A stretch of 64,000 nucleotides of DNA, from positions 482,501-546,500 of the forward strand of contig JACJYG010000008.1 in the NCBI GenBank assembly GCA_020636215.1, written 5' to 3'. Positions 45,973-54,245 of the stretch are shown here, one piece after another. Under the pieces are notes generated by a model. It searched no databases, was not told the DNA's origin, and saw only the letters and a list, made by a program, of their open reading frames with translations. This DNA comes from Lewinellaceae bacterium (GTDB taxonomy: Bacteria > Bacteroidota > Bacteroidia > Chitinophagales > Saprospiraceae). Position numbers and translations under genes: made by a program. Within the stretch, counting starts at the first letter, position 1, and every line of letters begins with the position of its first letter.

Positions 45973-47955
45973 ATGCTGAAAAGTCTAATTCGCGTTGTAA
46001 ACAGGAATCAATCCCTGGCCTTCATTTTAAGCCTAATTTTTTTCGTATCGGCCAATTCACTTTTTGCGCAAACGGAAATAAAAGACAACCCAATAGTCAA
46101 ATCGCTCAGGGATTTGCCTCTTGATTCTTCCTTTTCCTGGATGAAAAAAAATGAATATATAGTCAATGATACTTATAATTCGGTTGGCCATGAGATCGGC
46201 TTACAAGCTCTTAGCAGGGCCTACCTCACGAAAAATGATTCTATAATAGCGGAGGCGCATTTACTGCTTAGAGGCTGGCATGATAGTACAAAGGCTTTTC
46301 CGCTTGACTCTATATTATATCATACTGAAAAATCAGTCGAGCATTATCTCAAAACCGGTAATCAGCGAAAAATAGCTCAGAATAGCACCCTCCTGGCTTA
46401 TGATTATTCAAGCATACTTGAATACAAAAAAGCACAGGAGAGTATGTTCCGTGCTTTAAATATATATGAAGCCCTGGGGGATGAACCGGGAATTGCGAGA
46501 GCTTATCAAAGCCTTTCCCTTTTCGCTATTACTATGGAGGAACCGGAGCAATCCATCAAGTATGCAGATAAAGCCATGGCCTTATTTAAAAAGGCGGACG
46601 ATTATATTGCCATGGCGATGACCTATTTAAGATACATTAAAAGCTATACGATGCTTGGGCAATATGACAAGGCCTATCAAGCGGCAACAGATTGCATTGA
46701 ATTGTGTGAAACCAAGGTGCCAGATGATGCTGTAGAACGAGGTTTTTCAGGACGAGATATTGAGGGGAGAGCTTATTCTGCTCGTGGAAGCCTATCTATT
46801 ACTAGGCAAGATTATGAACAGGCACTGGCAGATTATACCAAAACATGGGAAATGAGTGTAGAGGACTATGGCGCAGAAATATCAAGAGGTTGGCGGGCTG
46901 AGATGGGAATTGCCTGTCGCCATTTAGGGCGATACGAAGAAGCTTTAGAACATCTGCTAACCGCTACTCAACTCGTGGAAGAACTAGGAGGGGAGGGGGA
47001 GTATAGTATAACGCTTTACCTGGAAATAGCAAAATGCTATGAACTGATGGGTAATTATAAAAAGGCATTGGAATACCAGGACAAAGCAATGACTATAAAA
47101 GATAAATTGTACCAAGAAAAAATAGCAACCCTGGAAACCGAAACGGCCGTCAAATATGAGACTGGGAAAAAAGATCAGGCTCTTGCAGTGCAGGAAGAAC
47201 AATTAACACAAAAGAGTAAAATCCAAAACCTTACGCTAGGTGTTATGGCCTTGCTGGCGACGTTGCTCTTTGCATTATTTTATAATTTTAGAAAAAACAA
47301 AAAAATTACCGCTCAATTAGAAATCAAGAATAAGGAAAACGAACTCCTGCTCAAGGAAATCCATCATCGGGTAAAAAACAATCTTCAGACCATTTCCAGC
47401 TTACTCAGCCTTCAATCAGAAAGTATCAGCGATAAGAGCGCTTATGATGCAGTACAGGAAAGTAAAAATCGCGTTACCTCTATGGCCTTGCTTCATCAAA
47501 AATTGTATCAGGGAGAAAATCTCGCAGCTATTGAGATGCGTGACTATTTTGAAACGATTGGAAAAACGATCATAGATAGTTTTGGAGAAAAGGCGGAAAA
47601 TGTTTCCCTCGAGATAGATATGTCAGAGATTGAATTGGACGTCGATACTGCTGTTCCGATTGGACTCATTACCAATGAACTGATCACCAACTCTATTAAA
47701 CATGCCTTTCCCAATAAGCGAAGAGGCCAAATAATAATTACCTTGGCACAAGAAAAAAATGGTTTGCTGAAATTGAATGTCACCGATGATGGCCAGCCTA
47801 TGATTGACGAAACCGCCGTCAAAAAGGAAATAGGATTTGGCACTTTGCTTGTTCAATTACTGACTACTCAACTAGGAGGAAAATTAGAGAAATCGACCCA
47901 GGGAGGTACATCCACCATTATTAAGTTTCCACTACAGGAGAAATCGGTGGCTTAA
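45973..47955 (+). CDS. TPR-containing sensor histidine kinase (HisKA_2 type)
   Basis: The start at 45973 gives a signal peptide (ending SANSLFAQ); an ATG 13 codons upstream is in frame. The periplasmic part (about 60-400) is built from TPR repeats (IAQNSTLLAYDYSSILEYKKAQESMFRALNIYE and similar). One membrane helix (LTLGVMALLATLLFALFY) leads to a HisKA_2/HWE-like dimerisation domain with the phospho-acceptor in EIHHRVKNNLQTISSLLSLQS and HATPase_c with GLITNELITNSIKHAF. It is followed after 12 bases by a LytTR response regulator, a common Bacteroidota pair. The gene is AT-rich, like the rest of the island. Its likely target is the cytolysin operon downstream, by position only. Confidence 0.92.
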   Translation: MLKSLIRVVNRNQSLAFILSLIFFVSANSLFAQTEIKDNPIVKSLRDLPLDSSFSWMKKNEYIVNDTYNSVGHEIGLQALSRAYLTKNDSIIAEAHLLLRGWHDSTKAFPLDSILYHTEKSVEHYLKTGNQRKIAQNSTLLAYDYSSILEYKKAQESMFRALNIYEALGDEPGIARAYQSLSLFAITMEEPEQSIKYADKAMALFKKADDYIAMAMTYLRYIKSYTMLGQYDKAYQAATDCIELCETKVPDDAVERGFSGRDIEGRAYSARGSLSITRQDYEQALADYTKTWEMSVEDYGAEISRGWRAEMGIACRHLGRYEEALEHLLTATQLVEELGGEGEYSITLYLEIAKCYELMGNYKKALEYQDKAMTIKDKLYQEKIATLETETAVKYETGKKDQALAVQEEQLTQKSKIQNLTLGVMALLATLLFALFYNFRKNKKITAQLEIKNKENELLLKEIHHRVKNNLQTISSLLSLQSESISDKSAYDAVQESKNRVTSMALLHQKLYQGENLAAIEMRDYFETIGKTIIDSFGEKAENVSLEIDMSEIELDVDTAVPIGLITNELITNSIKHAFPNKRRGQIIITLAQEKNGLLKLNVTDDGQPMIDETAVKKEIGFGTLLVQLLTTQLGGKLEKSTQGGTSTIIKFPLQEKSVA

Positions 47956-47967
47956 TAAAATGCTAAT

Positions 47968-48720
47968 ATGACAGAAAATATTTCCCCGAAAATTCTGATG
48001 GTAGAGGACGATATGATTATTGCTGCAGATATTTCTATGCAGCTCACCAAAATGGGTTATGAAGTCGTTGGGATAAATACACGCGGAGAAGATGCACTCA
48101 ATACCATTGAAAATAATCGGCCGGATATCATTCTGATGGATATTGTATTGACTGGTAAAATGAATGGTATAGAAGCAGCCCGGATTATTTTGAAAAAATT
48201 TCAGGTGCCGCTAATTTTCCTGACCTCTAATTCAGATGACGCGACTTTCCAGCGAGCCCTCACAGCAAAACCCTATGCGTTCATTTCCAAGCCTTTCCAA
48301 AAGTCCGAATTAGAACGCACCCTTAAGCTTACGCTCCAACGTATCGCAATAGAACAAGAATCAGCTCCCTCCCCGGAATCCACTGACCATGTATCCGCAA
48401 TGGATGACCGCCTTTTTATCAGGCACAAAGATCAAATGGTCAAAGTATTGCTCACAGAAATTCTATATGCTGAAGCCGATAGGACTTATTGCAAAATACA
48501 CACTGAATTACAAACCTATCTACTCTCTGTTCCCCTGAGAAACCTTGAATCTCAATTGCCCGCCGATCATTTCTTACGAGTCCATCGTTCATTTGTCGTC
48601 AATCTCAAGAAGATTGATGCGATTAGTGAATACCACGAATATCTGATCATCCAATCCCATCAGGTTCCCATCTCCAGGAGATCAAAAGAAGAAGTGATAA
48701 AACGCTTGAAAATGATTTGA
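47968..48720 (+). CDS. LytTR family response regulator
   Basis: An N-terminal receiver (about 1-122) has the acidic pocket VEDDMI, the phospho-acceptor Asp58 in ILMDIVLTGKMNG, TSN and KPF. The C-terminal LytTR DNA-binding domain (about 150-250) contains FIRHKDQMVKVLLTEILYAEADRTYCKIHT and FLRVHRSFVVNLKKIDAI. Length 250 is normal. It is the cognate partner of the kinase before it. The target promoter is likely to be nearby, perhaps in front of the second regulator or the secreted pair. Confidence 0.94.
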   Translation: MTENISPKILMVEDDMIIAADISMQLTKMGYEVVGINTRGEDALNTIENNRPDIILMDIVLTGKMNGIEAARIILKKFQVPLIFLTSNSDDATFQRALTAKPYAFISKPFQKSELERTLKLTLQRIAIEQESAPSPESTDHVSAMDDRLFIRHKDQMVKVLLTEILYAEADRTYCKIHTELQTYLLSVPLRNLESQLPADHFLRVHRSFVVNLKKIDAISEYHEYLIIQSHQVPISRRSKEEVIKRLKMI

Positions 48721-48927
48721 TCCATACTTTTCCTATTGCTTTTCTGATCTACAAATCTTTACCATTCGGATAGTGAATCCTGCCGTCTGGAAGTTACCTC
48801 CGGCCCATTTTTCAATTCCACCTACTTTGCATTTACATTAATTGGCAGTGCAGGATAATCTTTTCCTTTCACAAAAATCTATTATCGATTACGGTGTAAC
48901 CCAGAAAACAAGCAAAAAACAATCGCT

Positions 48928-49668
48928 ATGCTTACACAACTAGTACCCAAAATACTAATCATTGAAAGCCAAATGATTATCGCAGCAGATATGTCGCTAC
49001 AATTTTCAAAGCTTGGTTATGATGTAATCGGAATTAGTACTCGCTCAGAAGATGCCCTAAAAACCCTTGAAACCAATCGTCCGGACATTGTTTTAATGAG
49101 CATTGAAATACAAGGAAAAATTGATGGACTAAAAACTGCCCGTACAATAATGGAAAGTTTTCAAATCCCTGTTGTTCTCCTGAGCGCCAAGGTGGATAAG
49201 GATACCTTTAAAGGGGTTATTGATACCCAACCCTATGCTTTCATTGCTAAACCTTTTGAAAAAAAAGACTTACAACGTGGGGTCGAAACTGCGCTTGATC
49301 GAATGGCTAAAGAAGGACGATGGGCCAACGAAAAACAAATACCGCTCTCAGAGGATGGACTGTTTGTTCATCAAAAAGATCAATTAATCAAAGTAAAAAT
49401 CAAGGATATTTTATTCGTAGAAGCTAACAGAAATCATTGTCAGTTAGCTACACCTGAAAAAAAGTATCAGCTTACGGTGCCGCTGAAAATAATTGAAGAT
49501 CAATTGCCTGACAATCAGTTTATTCGAGTACACAGGTCGTTCTTGGTGAATCTTCATGAAATTAATGTCCTGCAAGAACATGGACAATATCTAATGATCC
49601 ATAATCATAAAATCCCTATCAGCCGCAGACTAAGGCCTAATGTGCTAAAACGTATAAGGCGCATTTGA
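48928..49668 (+). CDS. LytTR regulator with degenerate receiver
   Basis: A paralogue of the preceding regulator with the same two domains and nearly equal length (246). The phospho-acceptor Asp is replaced by Ser58 (IVLMSIEIQGKIDG), and the acidic pocket reads IESQMI in place of VEDDMI, so two phosphorylation residues are gone. TSN has become LSA and KPF is kept. The LytTR half is intact (FIRVHRSFLVNLHEINVL). It is therefore a phosphorylation-independent or dimer-modulating regulator. It probably arose by tandem duplication. A 207-base gap in front of it would hold its own promoter. Confidence 0.92.
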   Translation: MLTQLVPKILIIESQMIIAADMSLQFSKLGYDVIGISTRSEDALKTLETNRPDIVLMSIEIQGKIDGLKTARTIMESFQIPVVLLSAKVDKDTFKGVIDTQPYAFIAKPFEKKDLQRGVETALDRMAKEGRWANEKQIPLSEDGLFVHQKDQLIKVKIKDILFVEANRNHCQLATPEKKYQLTVPLKIIEDQLPDNQFIRVHRSFLVNLHEINVLQEHGQYLMIHNHKIPISRRLRPNVLKRIRRI

Positions 49669-49945
49669 TCAAATGTCATTGAGCCTTTCTTCCTAACCGT
49701 TCGGGAGGGAATCCCTACCACTCGGAAAGTTGCTCTAATTCAAGCTGAATGCTGCTCTAAATTTGGAACTAAGAATACAGGTTTTCGAAACCTCATTTTT
49801 TATCCATAAAAACTAAATACATGAAATTCTACAACAACGAATAGATTCATGATCATTCCTTTTCAAATCGCACATTTTTTAAACGCTATTCATTGGCAGG
49901 TTGCGTCCAAAGATACAACCTCACTTAACTCTAAAAATAATAATT
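49669..49945. other. AT-rich intergenic region before the secreted pair
   Basis: This gap separates the pseudo-receiver regulator from the two secreted proteins and is the best place for a LytTR-controlled promoter. Several short A/T runs are present; no clean LytTR direct-repeat site or terminator could be identified by eye. Confidence 0.3.
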
Positions 49946-50740
49946 ATGAAAAATTTAATTTTAGCAGCAATAGCATTTTTTTGCTTCGGCTTGGTCTATG
50001 GGCAACCTTATTTTAATGGGCCTGAACAAGAGGCTTCTTTTAATTATGTAGCCCCCCAACCTGATAGTAATACGAAATGGAGAATTAGTAATTTGCGAAA
50101 TTTTCAAGGCGTTTCCTATAGAATTAAAGCTGAGGGTAAAGTCGCGAATACAATTTTAACCGATCACATTAAAGTAGTTGAAAATGCTTTATTGCAATTA
50201 ATTCAAGCTAACGTAGATTTAGCCCCTCTAGGCAATATTCCATTGGAATTCTATTTTGTTAATGGCATTCCAATAAATTACCCGCCAACAGTCAACTCCA
50301 CTGTAGAAAAATACGATGGCCTTCAAGTGCATAAAGTTATGGCATACACACATGATGCAAACTGGAATCGTGTAAATAGAATTGTGACGCATCTAAAACC
50401 CAATAACTTACAACAACAATCATATCTTATTGGCCGGCTAATCCATGGAATTGGGCGGATTTTGCACGAACAAACTATAGGAGAAGATAACTATTGGAAT
50501 CCTGCAAGCCCATTTAATAGTGGAGGCCAGGCATTAAATTATCCAAAAGAATCATTTGCTTATTTAATAGGAGATAATGCAGAAAAGTCAAGAAAAGCAT
50601 TTGTGGCAGAATTGTTTATGTTCAGCGTTTTAGGATACTTAGACACTAAATTGCCCATTAACGATTCATATTCTCGACTTGCTATTAATAATTATCGCGG
50701 CTATTCAGGGCCTAATTGTAACGCTATTTCAGGAAGATAG
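49946..50740 (+). CDS. Secreted protein with degenerate HExxHxxH-like motif (cytolysin neighbour)
   Basis: The start at 49946 (MKNLILAAIAFFCFGLVYGQ) gives a signal peptide; the upstream ATG at 49901 would spoil it. The remaining 245 residues belong to no family I recognise. A segment LIGRLIHGIGRILHEQTIGED resembles the zinc site of metallopeptidases of the HEIGHxLH type, but Glu is Gly and the second His is Arg (HGIGR, His167-Arg171, His174), so catalysis is unlikely. The gene is strongly AT-rich and lies just 108 bases before the cytolysin, with the same type of signal peptide. It may be a partner of the cytolysin, such as a chaperone, immunity factor or co-toxin, but nothing proves it. Confidence 0.75.
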   Translation: MKNLILAAIAFFCFGLVYGQPYFNGPEQEASFNYVAPQPDSNTKWRISNLRNFQGVSYRIKAEGKVANTILTDHIKVVENALLQLIQANVDLAPLGNIPLEFYFVNGIPINYPPTVNSTVEKYDGLQVHKVMAYTHDANWNRVNRIVTHLKPNNLQQQSYLIGRLIHGIGRILHEQTIGEDNYWNPASPFNSGGQALNYPKESFAYLIGDNAEKSRKAFVAELFMFSVLGYLDTKLPINDSYSRLAINNYRGYSGPNCNAISGR

Positions 50741-50848
50741 TATTAGGTTGTTTGAGCGTAGTTTAAAATCATTTCCAACCTCATTATGTATTGCTTTTTA
50801 AATTTCACACCATTTAGTATCCAAGGATACAAGACCAAAAAAAATACA

Positions 50849-53140
50849 ATGAAAAATCTATTTAGTTTATTAGTATGGTTATTGATGGCTTCCTCTATAT
50901 CATATATATATGGGCAGGCCAGCACACAACTTGAAGCGCCATATGTACAATCATTAGAAATTGCTACTATTGGTTCAACAACTTCAGTTGGCAATTTCGA
51001 AGAAGTAACCCATGGCCTTTGGAAAAGTGCTGTAGGAGGTCAAACCACTTCTTATGAGGAGTTGAATCGAGATCAATGGTCAATCTATCTTAAGGAAGAT
51101 GATGCAGATCAGGCCGTTACTATAAATCTTTGGACTAAGAAAGTGCTTTTGGGCGGAGTAGAAAAATATTCAGTTCTTGAAAGTAGCGCAGGTGCAATTC
51201 CTGATGAACCAGTAACACAAACCAATATTGCCCTGAACAAACCTGCCAGACAGTCCAGCACCTATTTCAATCAAACGGATAAATATGGGCCTAGTTTTGC
51301 GAATGATGGGAAAATAAATGGACAGAACAAGGGCGGTGAATATATTATGTGCACGGAAAAACAAGATAACCCTTGGTGGGAAGTGGATTTAACGGGCACC
51401 TACAACATCAGAGCAATCAAGTTGTATAATCGAATCAATTGCTGCCCTGACCGATTGGCCAATTTTACTATCCTGGTTTCTGACAAACCTTTTACGGGGA
51501 ATAACGGGGGCACTGTTTTTACAGCGAAGCAACCTGCTCCGTCAGGAGAAAATGGATCTGGCGCCTATTCCGGAAATGTGACAGGGCGTTATGTTCGGCT
51601 GTTTTTAGAAGGCAACAATTATATGTCTGTCCCGGAGATAGAAATATACGGAACACTGGCCGATGGGGCCAATCCAACAGTAAACACGCCCCCGGTAAAT
51701 ACTCCTCCGCCCGCATCAGCGAGCGAAAGCATTAATAAATACATATATAGTCTGAATTATGATGCACGAGAGTTATTGTCCACAAATGAAGCCGGAAGCA
51801 GCGAAGCTATCCCTACAGGAGAGCGTAAAACTCGAGATTCGATAGGGAATTCAGTTATCATTTGCCGGAAAAGGCCTGTGAAATTAGATAAAAAAATGGA
51901 TAATATTTCCATTTTAAAACCAAACTCCGGGGTCATTTATCCAGGCGCTTTAATTCTTGCTGATAGAAAGTTGGCAGAGGGTTTGCCAACCCCGATCACC
52001 CTAAAAAAGTCGAATATTACCTTACGCGTAGATCTGCCTGGTTTAAGCCAAAATGGCACTAAAGTTATTGACAACCCAACAAATTCAAGTATTCAAACGG
52101 CGATCAATGATATATTAATAGAGTGGAATAAAAATCCAGCATCTGAAGGATGGGTAAATGCTGATCATTCAATCAAATCATTTGAAAAAGCATACTCTTC
52201 TGAACAATTGGCACTGGATCTGGGATTTAGGTTGGATTGGGCAAGTAACTCTGTTGCAGCAGCGACTAAAGTTAATACAAGCTCACAGAATGAGGTGACA
52301 GTTGCTTTTTTTCAACAAGTCTTTTATTCCATTACCATGGATACTCCAGAAAAACCAGCTGATGTTTTTGACCCTTCGGTATCGCTTTCTGATATTGAGC
52401 GGGTAATGAACGCAAAAAGCCCTCCGGCATACGTAAGGTCTGTGGATTATGGAAGAACCATAATGGTGAGAATGGAAACTTCGAAAAAAACCCTAGAGGT
52501 GGATCTTGAAGCTGCCTTGAAATATGCAGTCAATCCGGGCACTGTTCTTAATGCTGACCTGAAATCGAAATATGCGAGTGTTTTAGAAAATTCGTCATTT
52601 ACTATTTACAGTGTTGGAGGTAATGGCGAAACGGTTTCAAAAAATTTATCGGATGGGACGGATTTGTCAGGGTTAAATACGATTATTCAAAAAGATGCAG
52701 TATATCGCAAAGATAACCCTGGTGTCCCTATTGCTTATACAGTAGCTTTCTTAAAAGATAACGTAACAGCAAGTGTAAACTCTTCTTTAGAGTATGTTGA
52801 GACGGACTGCACTGAATACGCAAATGCCTTTATTAAGTTGGTACACAACGGAGCATATGTTGGCCGATTCACTGTAACCTGGCAAGAGCCAGATGCACAA
52901 GGGAAATATGTGAATAAAGAATGGAAGTCGGGAGAAAAGACTAGTGGCTATACTGAAACACTCACCTTACCTGGAGACGCTGTGAATATTAATATAAAAG
53001 GAGAAGCAGCAACAGGACTGGTTTGGGATCCATGGGGGGAAGCCATAAATAAAGTCGAAAAAGGGCCAACCAACTGCACTTATACTATATTTGGAACGAC
53101 CTTAGGGAGGAAAAATAAAATTGACTGCCCTACTGATTAG
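50849..53140 (+). CDS. Lectin-linked cholesterol-dependent cytolysin (lectinolysin-like)
   Basis: A secreted pore-forming toxin. The start at 50849 gives signal peptide MKNLFSLLVWLLMASS to IYGQ. An unknown domain covers about 25-120. Residues 125-268 are an F-type lectin/F5-F8C-like domain (NIALNKPARQSSTY, NPWWEVDL, YNRINCCPDRL, GRYVRLFLE, EIEIYG), with the neighbouring Cys pair of fucolectins; the fucose-site His appears to be Glu (MCTEK). Residues 295-763 match the CDC family: KYIYSLNYDARELL, YPGALILADRKL, DLPGL, VAFFQQVFYSITMDTP, YGRTIMVRMETS, and the C-terminal domain. The undecapeptide is altered (EAATGLVWDPWG at 719, against ECTGLAWEWWR), with the Arg replaced by Gly. The Thr-Leu cholesterol pair is kept (GTTL, Thr751-Leu752). 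No T9SS sorting domain is present. Confidence 0.93.
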   Translation: MKNLFSLLVWLLMASSISYIYGQASTQLEAPYVQSLEIATIGSTTSVGNFEEVTHGLWKSAVGGQTTSYEELNRDQWSIYLKEDDADQAVTINLWTKKVLLGGVEKYSVLESSAGAIPDEPVTQTNIALNKPARQSSTYFNQTDKYGPSFANDGKINGQNKGGEYIMCTEKQDNPWWEVDLTGTYNIRAIKLYNRINCCPDRLANFTILVSDKPFTGNNGGTVFTAKQPAPSGENGSGAYSGNVTGRYVRLFLEGNNYMSVPEIEIYGTLADGANPTVNTPPVNTPPPASASESINKYIYSLNYDARELLSTNEAGSSEAIPTGERKTRDSIGNSVIICRKRPVKLDKKMDNISILKPNSGVIYPGALILADRKLAEGLPTPITLKKSNITLRVDLPGLSQNGTKVIDNPTNSSIQTAINDILIEWNKNPASEGWVNADHSIKSFEKAYSSEQLALDLGFRLDWASNSVAAATKVNTSSQNEVTVAFFQQVFYSITMDTPEKPADVFDPSVSLSDIERVMNAKSPPAYVRSVDYGRTIMVRMETSKKTLEVDLEAALKYAVNPGTVLNADLKSKYASVLENSSFTIYSVGGNGETVSKNLSDGTDLSGLNTIIQKDAVYRKDNPGVPIAYTVAFLKDNVTASVNSSLEYVETDCTEYANAFIKLVHNGAYVGRFTVTWQEPDAQGKYVNKEWKSGEKTSGYTETLTLPGDAVNINIKGEAATGLVWDPWGEAINKVEKGPTNCTYTIFGTTLGRKNKIDCPTD

Positions 53141-53170
53141 TAGCAGACTGTCGTACTAATTAGCAAGTAG

Positions 53171-53228
53171 AAAAAATCGGGTGTAGTTGTATCAAATCTA
53201 TTTGGTAGACTGCACTCGATTTTTTTTT
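53171..53228 (+). terminator. Rho-independent terminator after the cytolysin gene
   Basis: A stem of about 16 pairs with G-T pairs (AAAAATCGGGTGTAGT against ACTGCACTCGATTTTT) encloses a 20-base loop and is followed by a run of T. It lies 30 bases after the cytolysin stop and ends the island's transcript. Confidence 0.75.
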
Positions 53229-53372
53229 GAATATAAAAGAAGCGTCATGCGAATTAGGAGCTAAACGCGGACTCCAGGCACAGGCTCCGAGGAAATGCCA
53301 ACCCCGAAGGGGTGAGATGATTAAAAAAAAGCCAAAACAAGGCAGAAAACCCTGAAGGGGTGACATGTTGTG
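53229..53372. repeat. Dispersed palindromic repeat (CCCCGAAGGGGTGA)
   Basis: Two copies of a short palindrome, ACCCCGAAGGGGTGAGAT (53301) and CCCTGAAGGGGTGACAT (53350), separated by 48 bases, lie between the terminator and the amidotransferase fragment. The core also appears at 2431. Repeats of this shape are widespread in Bacteroidota intergenic regions. The minus-strand open frame that crosses them (53160-53366) is probably spurious. Confidence 0.55.
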
Positions 53373-53540
53373 GGGGAAGAGAAGGCCCGAGCGGGAATGG
53401 AAAGCCTGGAGCTGAATACGGATGAATTGGTGGTGGCGGAGTGGATGGTGGGGTTTTTAGGGCTGTGAAAATATTTTGAACAAGCTTTTAGCAAAGTACT
53501 ATATTGAGGATGTTAACGCAATGGGAGCTAGGTAGAAGGG
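53372..53540. repeat. Direct repeat copy 2 with a 13-base insertion
   Basis: Diverged copy of 45625-45780. It matches over the coding tail and the downstream stretch to ...TAGRWGGAAGGG. It differs by a 13-base insertion at 53476-53491, which reads TTGAACAAGCTTTTAG and resembles the tip of the 44.5-kb MITE (TTGAACAAGCTCTAAG). Divergence is too large for a recent duplication. Confidence 0.85.
53373..53468 (+). pseudogene. 3' fragment of a second amidotransferase gene
   Basis: The frame reads GEEKARAGMESLELNTDELV and then VAEWMVGFLGL with a stop, against GEEKAMKGIESLGQATDERV and VAEWMVGFLGQ in the intact gene at 45.7 kb. Only the last 31 codons are left; the upstream part is missing and is replaced by the terminator and repeats. 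It is a relic of a paralogous or transferred gene whose front was lost when the island arrived. Confidence 0.85.
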
Positions 53541-53693
53541 GGAATGTGTGGGTGGTTAGTTGGAGTTGCTAATCAATCGGTTGGAAAGGAGATAATAGAT
53601 TCCGAAACCTTAAATCTAGGCCCTTGGGAGGCCCGGCTTTACCGGAGTAACTGATTGGCCTGTAAATTAAGTGCGGATAAAAAACCAAGAAAA
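53541..53693. other. Spacer before the VOC lipoprotein gene
   Basis: Spacer of about 150 bases with a short AACCTTAAAT motif. It should contain the promoter of the next gene. No structure or coding potential was recognised. Confidence 0.3.
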
Positions 53694-54221
53694 ATGAAAA
53701 AAACGATTCCAATCCTACTCCTGGCAATTTTGATGGCAAGTTGTAATACCGAAACTCCGCCGAGGGAAGAAAATAGGGAAAAACAGAAAACGGTCAGCAA
53801 CGATACGATCCCAAAAGTAATCGGGATCGGCGGCATTTTCTTCCGCGCTAAAAATCCTCAGGAAACAAAGGAATGGTACGGCGCCAACTTAGGCCTGGCC
53901 ATTGGCGATTATGGTTCCCCATTCGAATTCCGAAATGCCGACCGGCCGGAGGAAATCAATTACCTGATATGGAGCCCATTTAAGGAAGAGACGGATTATT
54001 TCGAGCCGTCCAAGAAGGAATTCATGATCAATTACAGGGTACAGAATATAGAAGGGTTGGTCAGGAAATTAAAAGAGAATGGGGTGGTAATAGTAGACGA
54101 AATTGAAACAGTGGATTATGGAAAGTTCGTTCATATCATGGACCCTGAAGGGAACAAAATTGAACTGTGGGAACCGATCGACAGCGTTTTAACACAAATG
54201 GGTGGGGAAACAACCAAGTAA
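53694..54221 (+). CDS. VOC/glyoxalase-fold lipoprotein
   Basis: The start at 53694 gives a lipoprotein signal (KKTIPILLLAILMASC with the lipidation Cys followed by NTE). The rest is one vicinal-oxygen-chelate domain: IGGIFFRAKNPQETKEWYGANLGLAIGDYGS, and a C-terminal part VDEIETVDYGKFVHIMDPEGNKIELWEP, with the typical GxKxELWEP ending. Metal-binding residues in VOC enzymes include the final Glu, present here. Length 175 residues after the signal is consistent with a single bleomycin-resistance/glyoxalase-like unit. Most VOC proteins are cytoplasmic, so export to the envelope is unusual. The reaction is unknown. Confidence 0.85.
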   Translation: MKKTIPILLLAILMASCNTETPPREENREKQKTVSNDTIPKVIGIGGIFFRAKNPQETKEWYGANLGLAIGDYGSPFEFRNADRPEEINYLIWSPFKEETDYFEPSKKEFMINYRVQNIEGLVRKLKENGVVIVDEIETVDYGKFVHIMDPEGNKIELWEPIDSVLTQMGGETTK

Positions 54222-54245
54222 CAATATTGGCTATTACACATTATC

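Noticed and set aside
53160..53366. 68-residue minus-strand frame after the cytolysin
   Set aside because: It crosses a terminator and two copies of a dispersed palindrome; similar repeat-derived frames are usually spurious.
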